Assembly: GCA_958428295.1 (NCBI GenBank)
Contig: CAUAFL010000003.1
Location: forward strand, 53,705-117,704
DNA length: 64,000 nt
Reading direction: 5' to 3'
From: an uncultured Bacillota bacterium
Lineage (GTDB): Bacteria > Bacillota_I > Bacilli_A > RF39 > UBA660
Positions within the stretch are counted from its first letter, which is position 1; the number at the start of each line of letters is the position of its first letter. Below, piece by piece: positions 1 through 8,141 of the stretch. The notes below the pieces were generated by a model. It was not told where the DNA came from and did not search any database. It was given only the letters and a program-made list of their open reading frames with translations. A program made the position numbers and the translations under genes.

Positions 1-1
1 T

Positions 2-502
2 CATTTTATTCCCGAGCATGAGCATCATGAAATGGATCAGGAAGAGCAGCGTAAAAATATTGCACATATCGGCGTTTTAGCGACAGTGGCCTTGGTGCTT
101 CATAATATTATTGAGGGTATGGCTATTTATATGAGTGCTACCACTGATATTTCTACTGGTTTGATGATGAGTTTAGGGGTAGGACTGCATAATATTCCAC
201 TAGGGATGATTATTAGTACTACGTTTTATCAAAGTGATGAGAAACCACTTCCCTTGTGCAGCTATTTATTACTATTAGCTTGTTCATCTTTCTTAGGGGG
301 GCTTATTCCTTATTGTTTTGCAATTACTTCTGTTAATGAAGTGGTCATGGGTTGTTTATTATCACTTACCTTGGGAATGCTATTATATATTGTTTTGGTA
401 GAATTATGGCCAAAAGTAAGAGCTACTAAAAACAAGAAGATTACGGCTTATGGTTTGTTACTGGGGATATTGTTACTTAGTCTTACCTTGTTTTTAGAAT
501 AG
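2..502 (+). CDS. ZIP family divalent metal transporter, C-terminal part
   Basis: The reading frame is already open at base 2, so this is the 3' part of a gene cut by the window edge. It begins in a His-rich loop (HEHHE), the variable loop before TM4 of ZIP proteins. Then come two diagnostic helices, HNIIEG (TM4) and HNIPLG (TM5), whose His residues form the metal site, followed by about three more hydrophobic helices. The family takes up Zn2+, Fe2+ or Mn2+ across the cytoplasmic membrane (ZupT/GufA type). The metal specificity cannot be told from this piece. The next gene starts 8 bases later, so the two are probably co-transcribed. Confidence 0.88.
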   Translation, partial: HFIPEHEHHEMDQEEQRKNIAHIGVLATVALVLHNIIEGMAIYMSATTDISTGLMMSLGVGLHNIPLGMIISTTFYQSDEKPLPLCSYLLLLACSSFLGGLIPYCFAITSVNEVVMGCLLSLTLGMLLYIVLVELWPKVRATKNKKITAYGLLLGILLLSLTLFLE

Positions 503-510
503 GAGAAAAT

Positions 511-1245
511 ATGTATTATGTGGTTTGTTATGTCTTTTTAATATTTTTAGTTTATTCTTTTTTAGGCTATTTGGTCGAAGTGTTCTTTTGTAGTCGGATT
601 GAGAAAAAACTAGTGTTGAATCGAGGGTTTTGTTTAGGTCCCTATTTGCCTATTTATGGCGTGTGCTGTGTGATTATGAGTGCTTTTTTAGTCCGTTATC
701 AAAAAGATCCTTTTACCTTATTTGTAATGGGTGCATTTGTTTGTACGGCTATTGAGTATCTAACTAGTTATTTATTAGAAAAAATCTTTAAAGCTCGGTG
801 GTGGGATTATAGTGAACGTTCTTTTAACATTGAAGGACGCGTTTGTCTTAGTAATGCTTTGTTATTTGGTATTGGCGGACTTTGTTGTGTCTATCTAATT
901 AATCCCTTATTGACACAGTTGCTTACAAAAATTTCTCCTCCTGTTTTAATGACTTTGGCAACGATTTTACTGATTATTTTTATAAGTGATGTGATTATTA
1001 CCATTATTACGATGTGGCAAGTAAAAATTGCTAGTAAGAAATTTGCTCGTCGAGACATGACTAGTGAAATTAGTCGATTAGTTCGAGGAGAGGTAATTAA
1101 AAATGCGGCTTTAATTCGGCATATGTTAAATGCTTTCCCTAAAATCGATATGAAAGATCGTAAAGATCCTTTAGCGCAAGTAAAATCTTATTTAGAAGGA
1201 AAGCATAATAAAAGAATAGGAAAGAAGAAGGACCTTGACAAATGA
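511..1245 (+). CDS. CmpB-like (putative ABC-transporter type IV) membrane protein
   Basis: A 244-aa polytopic membrane protein with about five hydrophobic helices in residues 1-170 and a basic cytoplasmic tail rich in Lys/Arg. The N-terminal signature GYLVEV...NRGF..GP..PIYG matches the putative ABC-transporter type IV family (PF06541). Despite that name no ATPase partner is present here and the true role is unknown. The start has a GGAG site 5 to 9 bases upstream and lies 8 bases after the ZIP gene. The stop codon sits in the loop of a terminator hairpin. Confidence 0.7.
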   Translation: MYYVVCYVFLIFLVYSFLGYLVEVFFCSRIEKKLVLNRGFCLGPYLPIYGVCCVIMSAFLVRYQKDPFTLFVMGAFVCTAIEYLTSYLLEKIFKARWWDYSERSFNIEGRVCLSNALLFGIGGLCCVYLINPLLTQLLTKISPPVLMTLATILLIIFISDVIITIITMWQVKIASKKFARRDMTSEISRLVRGEVIKNAALIRHMLNAFPKIDMKDRKDPLAQVKSYLEGKHNKRIGKKKDLDK

Positions 1246-1267
1246 TGTCAACTTCTTTTTCTTTTTG
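1231..1267 (+). terminator. Intrinsic terminator after the CmpB-like gene
   Basis: TTGACA (1235-1240) pairs with TGTCAA (1246-1251) around a 5-nt loop that contains the gene's own TGA stop. An outer GAAG/CTTC pairing is possible. The hairpin is followed by CTTCTTTTTCTTTTT. Confidence 0.7.
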
Positions 1268-1308
1268 TTAAAAGGCTAATAGAAAGAAAGAAAGGATTAC
1301 AATTTTCA

Positions 1309-1317
1309 TGCTATAAT
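1309..1317 (+). promoter_or_regulatory. Extended -10 promoter of the phosphohexomutase gene
   Basis: TG-C-TATAAT is a perfect extended -10 element 22 bases before the start codon at 1340. No good -35 is visible, as is common for extended -10 promoters. Confidence 0.6.
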
Positions 1318-1339
1318 AGGCTAAGAAAGGGAGTTTCAC

Positions 1340-2713
1340 ATGAGAGAACAACAAAATATACCAGCTCATATTTTTAGAGGTTATGATATTCGTGGGGTAG
1401 TGCCTGATGATATTAATCCCAATTTTTCGTATTTATTAGGAAGGGCTTTTGGTAGTAAATTACGCGATTTAGGTAAAAGATGTTGTGTTGTTGGTTATGA
1501 TAATCGTTTATCATCACCTAGCTTACACCAAACTTTAGTGAGGGGAATCCTAGAAAGTGGTGTGGATGTTTATGATTTAGGACTAACAACGACTCCTATG
1601 TATTATTTTGCTTGTTATGATTTAAAAATTGATAGTGGTATGATGATTACAGCAAGTCATAATCCTAAAAATGAAAATGGTTTCAAATTTTCTTTTCGTG
1701 ACTATCAAAATGCCAAAGGGGAAGAAATTACCGCTTTTTATCAATATGTGGTAGCCGGTGAGTTTCAGCGTGGCAAGGCTCAGGTAAGAAAAGTCGATGT
1801 TCGAGAGGCCTATTTTAAAGCGATGGATAAAGGTCTGTCATTTGGTCCTAGGAAAGTAAAAGTAGTTTTAGACCCTGGCAATGGCACGACTGCCATTTTA
1901 GCCCCTTCTTTATTTTCACGGTATCCATTAGAGGTTTCAATTATTAATGGTCAAAGTGATGGTACGTTTCCTAATCATCATCCTGATCCTAGTATTGAAG
2001 ATAATTTAGCTCAATTAAAAAGGGCGGTATTAAAAACGGGAGCGGATGTGGGTCTTGCTTTTGATGGGGATGGCGATCGAGTAGGGATTATTTCTAATAG
2101 TGGTGTGTTTATCCCAATTGATTATTACATGATTATTATCATTCGCGATATTTTTGATAAAGTAACGAATAAAACATTTTTATATGATGTTAAATGTAGT
2201 AAGTCACTGGAAGATGAAATTCAAAAGTTGGGGGGGACTCCTTATTGTTATCGAACGGGTAATTCTTATACCAAAGCTGAAGTTGCTGCATTGGATTTAG
2301 CTTTTGGAGGAGAACTTTCAGGACATCTTTATTTTCGTGATAAATTTTTAGGGTTTGATAGTGGTTTGTATGCTGGATTACGGTTGCTGGAAATTTTATC
2401 GCATACTACTAAAAGTGTCGATCAATTATTGGAAGGAATATCGCGATATTATTCTACTCCCGAGATAAAATATCCTGCTAGTGATCATACGAAAAAAGAG
2501 GTCATTATGAAAATTAAGGAGTATTGTGTCGCGAAGAATTATACAATCAATACAATTGATGGTGTCCGGGTTACCTTTACAGATGGCTGGGCAAGTGTTA
2601 GAATGAGTAATACTGGTCCTAATATTACAGGACGTTATGAAGCCAAAACAAAGCAACGATTACAGGAAATTCAAACGGAGTTTGAAACTTTAATTGCACA
2701 GTATAACCAGTAA
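1340..2713 (+). CDS. Phosphomannomutase/phosphoglucomutase (alpha-D-phosphohexomutase)
   Basis: A 457-aa cytoplasmic enzyme that moves phosphate between C6 and C1 of glucose or mannose phosphates, feeding nucleotide sugars for envelope polymers. The N-terminus has YDIRG; the phosphoserine loop TASHNPKNENG is at about residues 104-114; the Mg2+ loop FDGDGDR is at about 242-248; and the sugar-binding GELSGH is at about 328-333. A C-terminal phosphate-binding domain follows. The length matches the ManB/AlgC group (about 450-470 aa) rather than GlmM or the longer PgcA. Substrate preference (mannose or glucose) cannot be decided. It has its own promoter and lies just upstream of murG. Confidence 0.9.
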   Translation: MREQQNIPAHIFRGYDIRGVVPDDINPNFSYLLGRAFGSKLRDLGKRCCVVGYDNRLSSPSLHQTLVRGILESGVDVYDLGLTTTPMYYFACYDLKIDSGMMITASHNPKNENGFKFSFRDYQNAKGEEITAFYQYVVAGEFQRGKAQVRKVDVREAYFKAMDKGLSFGPRKVKVVLDPGNGTTAILAPSLFSRYPLEVSIINGQSDGTFPNHHPDPSIEDNLAQLKRAVLKTGADVGLAFDGDGDRVGIISNSGVFIPIDYYMIIIIRDIFDKVTNKTFLYDVKCSKSLEDEIQKLGGTPYCYRTGNSYTKAEVAALDLAFGGELSGHLYFRDKFLGFDSGLYAGLRLLEILSHTTKSVDQLLEGISRYYSTPEIKYPASDHTKKEVIMKIKEYCVAKNYTINTIDGVRVTFTDGWASVRMSNTGPNITGRYEAKTKQRLQEIQTEFETLIAQYNQ

Positions 2714-2770
2714 TAAGACTATTTAAAAAAATAAGTTCATAAGCTATGGTAAGGGAGAGAGGATGAAATC

Positions 2771-3847
2771 ATGAGAGTGATTGTGACAGCTGGTGGGACA
2801 GGTGGACATATCTATCCAGCACTAGCGATCATAAATAAAATAAAGGAAAAAGAGCCCCAGAGTGAATTTTTGTATATCGGCACTACGGATCGAATGGAAG
2901 CAGAGGTAGTTCCTCAGTACCATGTTCCCTATGTGGGTATTAAAATGTTAGGCTTAAATCGAAAACACCCCTGGAAAAATTTCCGAGTGTTAAAAGTGTA
3001 TTTAGAAGCAGTAAAAAAAGCTAAGCAGGAAATTCAAAAATTTGCTCCTGATATAGTGATAGGAGTAGGAGGCTATATTAGTGCTCCTGTTGTTTATGCC
3101 GCTAGTAAATTAGGGTATAAAACGATGATTCATGAGCAGAATTCCATCAGTGGGGTATCCAATAAATTTTTAAGTCATTATGTAGATAAAATTCTTGTCT
3201 CATTTAAAGAAACAATGGCTTTGTTTCCTAAAGATAAAGTAGTATATACGGGAAATCCTCGGAGTGAAGAAATCGCTTCTTTAGCCAAAAGTTCTAAGCA
3301 AAGTTTAGGTTTTTCAGAAAAAAAACCATTAGTTTTAATCGTCATGGGGTCATTAGGATCGATGACAATGACCAAAAAGTTACGGGCTTTGGTACCGGCT
3401 TTTAAAGATAAGCCGTATGAAGTGTTGTTAGTAACAGGAAAAGATTATTTACAAGACTATGAGACGGTTAGTTGTCCTAGTAATGTAAAAATAGTAGCAA
3501 CCTATACCATGCCGCAGTTAAAAGTAGCGGATTTAATTGTTATGCGTAGTGGCGCTAGTACCATTGCTGAAGTGGAGGCTTTAGCCCTTCCTTCTATCAT
3601 GGTACCTAGTCCTTACGTAACACATAATCATCAGATGAAGAATGCTTTGGCACTAGAAAAAGAGGGCGCTTGTAAGATCCTGAGCGAAGAGGAGTTTGAT
3701 AAAGAGCGGCTCATTTCGTTGATTGATGAAATCTTGCAAGATAAGTACCTGTTGCTATCCATGCAAAAAGCATTAAAAAAGCGGGCTGTTTTAGATAGTG
3801 CTAGTCGCATCTATGCCGAAGCAAAAAAGTTAGTAAGGGATGAATAA
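2771..3847 (+). CDS. murG: UDP-GlcNAc:lipid I N-acetylglucosaminyltransferase MurG
   Basis: Adds GlcNAc to lipid I to make lipid II, the last cytoplasmic step of peptidoglycan synthesis, at the inner membrane face. At 358 aa it has the normal MurG length. The N-terminal GGTGGHIYPA loop binds the lipid pyrophosphate, HEQN is at about residues 119-122, and the C-terminal GT-B half has the UDP-GlcNAc site (RSGASTIAE, HNHQMKNA). A GGGAGAGAGG site lies 8 to 10 bases before the ATG. It is followed by murB and ftsQ, the same order as in the B. subtilis dcw cluster, but the earlier mur genes and ftsAZ are not in this window. Confidence 0.95.
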   Translation: MRVIVTAGGTGGHIYPALAIINKIKEKEPQSEFLYIGTTDRMEAEVVPQYHVPYVGIKMLGLNRKHPWKNFRVLKVYLEAVKKAKQEIQKFAPDIVIGVGGYISAPVVYAASKLGYKTMIHEQNSISGVSNKFLSHYVDKILVSFKETMALFPKDKVVYTGNPRSEEIASLAKSSKQSLGFSEKKPLVLIVMGSLGSMTMTKKLRALVPAFKDKPYEVLLVTGKDYLQDYETVSCPSNVKIVATYTMPQLKVADLIVMRSGASTIAEVEALALPSIMVPSPYVTHNHQMKNALALEKEGACKILSEEEFDKERLISLIDEILQDKYLLLSMQKALKKRAVLDSASRIYAEAKKLVRDE

Positions 3848-3848
3848 A

Positions 3849-4757
3849 ATGGAAGAATTCTTAAAGGAAGTAGAGACACATGCCTTAGGGAAGACGGTGA
3901 AAGATGTCTTTTTAAGTAAGTGTACTACTTATAAGGTAGGTGGGTTGGCTAGTTGTTTAGTATATCCTAAAAACGTTGAGAGTTTAGTGAAGATATGCAA
4001 GTTGATTAAAAAATATCAACTTCCTTATTTTGTCTTGGGAAATGGGAGTAATTTGCTATTTAGCGATCGAAAATTTTCGGGAGTGATTATAAAATTAGCG
4101 GCTTTTGATCAGTTGGAATTTATAAAAAATAAAGTAATTTGTGGGGCAGGATGTTCCTTGATGAAAGTTTCCCGAGAAGCTACTAAACGTTCTTTAACAG
4201 GGTTAGAATTTGCTGATGGCATTCCTGGAACGATTGGAGGCGCTGTCTACATGAATGCGGGTGCCTATAAACGTGATATGGGCTATGTTGTGCAAAGTGT
4301 GACCGTTTTAACGAAAGATTTAGAAATTATTACGCTAACTAATGCCGAAATGGATTTTCACTATCGTAGTTCTTTTCTCCAAAAACATAAAGATTATATT
4401 TGCTTAGAAGTTATGTTGCGCTTAGAGTTTGGTGATCGCAAGGAAATTGAAAAATTAATCAAGGATCGTCGTGAACGGCGCCTTCTTAGTCAACCCCTTG
4501 AGTATCCTAGTGCTGGTAGTGTTTTTCGTAATCCTGAGGGATTAGCGGCTGCTGGTAAATTAATTGAAGATATAGGCTTAAAAGGTCTTACCAAAGGGGG
4601 GGCTGAAGTAAGTAAGAAACATGCCAACTTTATTATTAATAAACAGCAGGCCAGTGCTAATGATATTCATGACTTGATTTTGTTTGTCCAAGAGGCAGTC
4701 AAAGAACATTATGGAGTGGAATTAAAGATTGAACAAGAATTTGTAAATTGGGAGTAA
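3849..4757 (+). CDS. murB: UDP-N-acetylenolpyruvoylglucosamine reductase MurB
   Basis: NADPH- and FAD-dependent reduction of UDP-GlcNAc-enolpyruvate to UDP-MurNAc. FAD-binding motifs NGSNLLFSD and GIPGTIGGAVYMNAGAY are present, with the proton-donor Ser in SAGSVFRNP and a C-terminal Glu in IEQEFV. This is the short type II enzyme of Gram-positives (302 aa). The upstream ATG at 3840 directly abuts AAGGG with no spacer, so the ATG at 3849, 8 bases after AAGGGA, is preferred; murB then starts one base after the murG stop. Confidence 0.94.
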   Translation: MEEFLKEVETHALGKTVKDVFLSKCTTYKVGGLASCLVYPKNVESLVKICKLIKKYQLPYFVLGNGSNLLFSDRKFSGVIIKLAAFDQLEFIKNKVICGAGCSLMKVSREATKRSLTGLEFADGIPGTIGGAVYMNAGAYKRDMGYVVQSVTVLTKDLEIITLTNAEMDFHYRSSFLQKHKDYICLEVMLRLEFGDRKEIEKLIKDRRERRLLSQPLEYPSAGSVFRNPEGLAAAGKLIEDIGLKGLTKGGAEVSKKHANFIINKQQASANDIHDLILFVQEAVKEHYGVELKIEQEFVNWE

Positions 4758-4759
4758 TT

Positions 4760-5443
4760 ATGCCAAAAATTGTTAAAAAGAAAAAACTGAAAATTTTACC
4801 TTTTCTTTTGTTAATTCTTGTAGTAGCAGGAATTGTTTTTGGGGTGGATATCTATTTAGATACGCCGATTGAAAATTTAATTGTAAAGGGAAATGTGATA
4901 TTGAGTGATCAAGAAATTTTAGAGTTAGCAGGTCTTCATCATTATCCCAGTTTTTATAAAAGTAGTGCCTCTAAAATAGAAAAAAAAGTAAAAAGCAATC
5001 CTTTTATTAAACAAGTTCAAGTGCATAAGAAATTCTATCATGTTGTCGTTTTAGAAATAAAAGAATATAGGGTATTATTTAAAAAAGAAGAAGATGGTAA
5101 AATTGTTTTAGAAAATCAAAAAGAATTAGCAGTGGAACATCAGATTCCTTACGCACTACCACGCCTTGTTAATTATGTGCCTAATACTAAGTATCAAGCG
5201 TTGATAGATGGTATGCGGAAAATGGAAAAACAAATACGAGAAAAAATTAGTGAAATTTCTTATGTTCCCAATGAATATGATAAAGATCGTTTTTTGCTTT
5301 ATATGGATGATGGTAATAGTGTTTATTTAACATTGACTAAATTTGAGATGATTAATTATTATAATGAAGTGTTACCTCAATTAGAAGGGAAAAAGGGAAT
5401 TTTATATTTGGATTCTGGCAATCATTTTCAAATTATGGAATAA
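4760..5443 (+). CDS. ftsQ: Cell division protein FtsQ/DivIB
   Basis: A 227-aa bitopic divisome protein: a basic cytoplasmic N-terminus (KIVKKKKLK), one membrane helix at about residues 12-30, then an extracytoplasmic POTRA domain (IENLIVKGN... to about residue 105) and a beta domain. It links FtsL/DivIC with late septal synthesis. An upstream TTG at 4748 is in frame, but GGGAG at 4750-4754 lies 5 bases before the ATG at 4760, which is the likely start. It follows murB directly, as in B. subtilis murG-murB-divIB. Confidence 0.88.
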   Translation: MPKIVKKKKLKILPFLLLILVVAGIVFGVDIYLDTPIENLIVKGNVILSDQEILELAGLHHYPSFYKSSASKIEKKVKSNPFIKQVQVHKKFYHVVVLEIKEYRVLFKKEEDGKIVLENQKELAVEHQIPYALPRLVNYVPNTKYQALIDGMRKMEKQIREKISEISYVPNEYDKDRFLLYMDDGNSVYLTLTKFEMINYYNEVLPQLEGKKGILYLDSGNHFQIME

Positions 5444-5473
5444 ATTTTAATGAAGGTTACTAAGTTCTTTTAT

Positions 5474-5501
5474 TTGACATTTTGTAATAATTTGTTACAA
5501 T
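5474..5501 (+). promoter_or_regulatory. Sigma-A promoter of the 94-aa membrane protein
   Basis: TTGACA (5474-5479), a 16-base spacer, and TACAAT (5496-5501), 41 bases before the ATG at 5543. Confidence 0.8.
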
Positions 5502-5542
5502 AGAAATAATTTAAAAATTATATTTAGAAAAGAAGGATCTCT

Positions 5543-5827
5543 ATGACGAAAGAAGAAATTACCCAAAATCTAGGGGAAGTAACAACTCGTATTGGAACTG
5601 TCCGTATTCATCGCAACTGTTTTGCCTTAGGCACTGCTGCTTGTAGTTTATGGACTCTTGGTACCGTTGAGCATTCTTTTCCTTTGACTATTTTGAATGC
5701 TTGTGGGGCCATTGTATCAGCGATTGGTTGTTATACGGAACAGCGCTCTTTAGAAGGATTAAAAACGCAAAAGGCAAATTTAGAAAAGGCTAGTCAAAAA
5801 ATAAAAAACGGTTACACGTTTTTTTAA
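5543..5827 (+). CDS. Small membrane protein of unknown function
   Basis: A 94-aa protein I do not recognise. The first 22 residues are polar. Two hydrophobic segments at about residues 26-42 and 48-64 would form a hairpin in the membrane, followed by a charged, probably helical tail. It has its own strong promoter, a good AAGGAT-type ribosome site, and a terminator at its stop, so it looks like a real monocistronic gene. There is no functional clue from the neighbours. Confidence 0.65.
   Translation: MTKEEITQNLGEVTTRIGTVRIHRNCFALGTAACSLWTLGTVEHSFPLTILNACGAIVSAIGCYTEQRSLEGLKTQKANLEKASQKIKNGYTFF
5803..5825. terminator. Bidirectional terminator between convergent genes
   Basis: AAAAAACG (5803-5810) pairs with CGTTTTTT (5817-5824) around a 6-nt loop. 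The A-run and T-run let it serve both the plus-strand gene, whose stop it overlaps, and the minus-strand protease gene. Confidence 0.75.
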
Positions 5828-5828
5828 T

Positions 5829-6512
5829 TTAAGTTAAAATAGATAATAAAACTAATAGAATATTATGTAGTGCATGCATGCTCATCGAAGTAAAGATGGT
5901 ATCCGTTTTGTAATAGGCATAAGCAAAGGTAAAACCTAAGCTACCATAAGGAATGACATAAAGATATTCATACCAGCTAGCGTTATTGCTGACTACATGA
6001 AGAAGACCAAAGACTAATCCTGAAATGATACAGAATAGCCATTTATTAGAACATAGTTCTTTGATTGTTTTCCGAAAAGTAATTTCTTCACAAATAGGAG
6101 CAAGTATTCCCGCTGTAAATAGCATGATATAAGGAGAAACACTAATTAATGATTGTACAGACATCTCGTTAGTTGAGTTTTTAAGAGGCGTAAATAAGGA
6201 AATGAGAATATTGGATACAACCATTAAAGCTAGTCCTAAAATCCAATATCTAAGACCAACATCGATATCCTCTTGATAATTTTTTTTAAAGCGTTTCCAT
6301 TCTTTTATTAAATCTTTTCGATAAATCAGAAATAGTAAAAGGGCTAATACGGCATTTGAAAAAGTGCTCATGATAACTTGGTCTTGCAGAGTTAAATTTT
6401 TAATATCCATGTCTAGAACTAAAAGAGGAATATATTGTAAATATTTACTCATAAAAAAGAGAATGAAAACAAGAGCTACTTTACTAATGTTAATTATTTT
6501 TTGTTTATTCAT
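5829..6512 (-). CDS. CPBP family intramembrane metalloprotease
   Basis: A 227-aa polytopic membrane protein of the CAAX protease/bacteriocin-processing (Abi) family. All three catalytic motifs are present: EEITFRK (EExxxR), GLLHVV (xxxH), and a late HALHN. In Gram-positives these proteins are linked to bacteriocin self-immunity or to processing of membrane substrates; the substrate here is unknown. The ATG is preceded by AGGTGAT, with a TATGAT -10 on the minus strand at 6531-6536, giving a very short leader. Confidence 0.85.
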   Translation of the reverse strand: MNKQKIINISKVALVFILFFMSKYLQYIPLLVLDMDIKNLTLQDQVIMSTFSNAVLALLLFLIYRKDLIKEWKRFKKNYQEDIDVGLRYWILGLALMVVSNILISLFTPLKNSTNEMSVQSLISVSPYIMLFTAGILAPICEEITFRKTIKELCSNKWLFCIISGLVFGLLHVVSNNASWYEYLYVIPYGSLGFTFAYAYYKTDTIFTSMSMHALHNILLVLLSILT

Positions 6513-6584
6513 AGTATCACCTTCTTATTTATCATATCATAAAAGAAAGAAAAGAAACGTTTTTTTTGTAGTTTAAATAAAATT

Positions 6585-6613
6585 TTGACAAAAAGATAAA
6601 AGTAGTTTATAAT
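6585..6613 (+). promoter_or_regulatory. Consensus sigma-A promoter of the rimP-nusA-infB operon
   Basis: TTGACA (6585-6590), exactly 17 bases, TATAAT (6608-6613): a perfect consensus promoter, fitting a heavily used translation operon. Confidence 0.92.
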
Positions 6614-6623
6614 GTAAACAAGA

Positions 6624-6653
6624 AAGGAGTGGGAAGAAAAAAGCCCACTCTTT
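6624..6653 (+). promoter_or_regulatory. Leader hairpin before rimP
   Basis: GAGTGGG (6627-6633) pairs perfectly with CCCACTC (6644-6650). The stem extends by G-U and A-U pairs to about 10 bp around a 10-nt loop. It begins a few bases after the likely transcription start and is followed only by TTTCGTTT, so it is a weak terminator or an mRNA-stabilising or regulatory hairpin. The role is inferred. Confidence 0.5.
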
Positions 6654-6674
6654 CGTTTAGTTAAAGGAGGAAGT

Positions 6675-6932
6675 ATGAAAGAAAAAATAACAACAATGAT
6701 TGGTTCAGCCCTTGTACCGCTAGGTTTATTTGTCAGTGATGTCTATTATAGTAAGGAAGAAGATGTTGCTACTTTAAATATTGAATTAGATAGTGAAAAA
6801 GTCATAGATATAGAATTAATTACAGAGGCAACGAAGATCATTAATCCTCTTATTGAAAAAGAAGTTTCAAAAGAAGAGATAGCGGTAGTTGATATTCACT
6901 CACGTAGTAAAGGAGATGAGCAAAGTGAATAA
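6675..6932 (+). CDS. rimP: Ribosome maturation factor RimP, N-terminal-domain-only form
   Basis: Recognised by place (first gene before nusA, rnpM and infB) and by sequence: an alpha-beta N-terminal domain with G-L-F-V-x-D-V-Y and the LNIELDSE strand, as in RimP, which assists 30S assembly. The protein has only 85 aa, while RimP is normally about 150. The C-terminal SH3-like domain, and the LEVSSPG junction leading to it, are absent; the sequence ends soon after the N-terminal domain. There is no frameshifted remainder because nusA starts inside its last codons. A strong AAAGGAGG site precedes the ATG. Confidence 0.72.
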   Translation: MKEKITTMIGSALVPLGLFVSDVYYSKEEDVATLNIELDSEKVIDIELITEATKIINPLIEKEVSKEEIAVVDIHSRSKGDEQSE

Positions 6933-8127
6933 TAAAGAATTTTTAACAGCGGTGGATACGATTGTGGCTGAGAAGAACATAGATAGAGAAGTTGTATATG
7001 AGGCCATGCAACAAGCACTTACTTCAGCTTATAAAAAAAATAGTAATACTAAAAATAATAATGTCAAAGTTTTCATTAATGATACCACAGGAGAAATTAA
7101 AGTCTTTTCTTATTTAACAGTCGTACCTGATGATAAGATGACTAAGGAAGAGTATGAAGATTATTTGTTTGAACAGTATACGGATGAGGACGAAGAAGAG
7201 GAAGCGTTAGAAGAAGTTGCTGTTACAGAAGAAGGGGAAGAGAATGAAGAAGAAAAAATCAGCTTTTTTAATCCCGAATGTGAAATTAAATTAACTGATG
7301 CTCGAAAGTTAAATAAAGCCCTTAATATTGGTGATACAATTGATACGGAAGTAACTCCTAAAGATTTTGGTCGAGTAGCAGCATCTACGGCTAAGCAGGT
7401 TGTTGTCCAAAAAATTCGAGAAGCGGAACGAAGTAGCATCATGGCTGAGTTTGGGGATAAACAAGACGAGTTGTTAGTGGGAACGGTTGCGTTAGAAGAT
7501 ACTGATAATTACTTTATTGATTTGGGAAGAACGAATGGAATTTTACCTAAGAAAGATATTATTCCTGGCGAAAATATCGAAATGGGTAGTCAAATTAAAG
7601 TATACGTTACCAAAGTAGATAACAACGGTCGTAATTTATTAGTCTTATTAAGCCGTAGTCATTATGGGTTTGTAAAGCGCTTATTTGAGTTGGAAATTCC
7701 TGAACTTTCAGATGGAACTGTTTTACTTTATAGTGTTGCTAGGGATCCTGGAAATCGTAGTAAAGTGGCGGTTTATTCAGAAAATGCGAAAGTTGATCCT
7801 ATTGGTTCTTGTATTGGTGAGCGTGGTAGTAGGATTGCTCGGATTATCGAGGAACTTCATGGCGAGAAAATCGACGTTGTCAAATATGATAAAGATCCAG
7901 CAGTATTTATTGCGAATGCGCTAAGCCCAGCCCGTGATGTAACGGTAGCAATTACTGATCCTAAAAAGCAGGAGGCATTAGTCATTGCTAGTGGTGATAA
8001 TTTTTCTTTAGCCATTGGTAAAAAAGGACAAAATGCTCGTTTAGCATCTCGTTTAACACATTATAAAATTGATATTAAAACACCAGAACAGGCACGAGAA
8101 GCTGGTATTAATATTAAATCTGAATAA
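6925..8127 (+). CDS. nusA: Transcription termination/antitermination factor NusA
   Basis: Binds RNA polymerase and nascent RNA, modulating pausing and termination. Domains: an N-terminal RNAP-binding domain, S1 (about residues 165-245, VGTVALEDTDNYFIDLG), KH1 (about 250-320, GSCIGERGSRI) and KH2 (about 330-395, AIGKKGQNARLASRL). The start is GTG at 6925, 9 bases after AAAGGAG; the ATG at 6916 touches that site. It overlaps the end of rimP by 8 bases. A very acidic insert (DEDEEEEALEEVAVTEEGEE and more) of about 40 residues interrupts the N-terminal domain. Confidence 0.95.
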   Translation: MNNKEFLTAVDTIVAEKNIDREVVYEAMQQALTSAYKKNSNTKNNNVKVFINDTTGEIKVFSYLTVVPDDKMTKEEYEDYLFEQYTDEDEEEEALEEVAVTEEGEENEEEKISFFNPECEIKLTDARKLNKALNIGDTIDTEVTPKDFGRVAASTAKQVVVQKIREAERSSIMAEFGDKQDELLVGTVALEDTDNYFIDLGRTNGILPKKDIIPGENIEMGSQIKVYVTKVDNNGRNLLVLLSRSHYGFVKRLFELEIPELSDGTVLLYSVARDPGNRSKVAVYSENAKVDPIGSCIGERGSRIARIIEELHGEKIDVVKYDKDPAVFIANALSPARDVTVAITDPKKQEALVIASGDNFSLAIGKKGQNARLASRLTHYKIDIKTPEQAREAGINIKSE

Positions 8128-8141
8128 TAGGAGGGATGTTT

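Noticed and set aside
6364..6576. A 70-codon plus-strand frame near the CPBP gene
   Set aside because: It is antisense to the start of the protease gene and its promoter, with no ribosome site.
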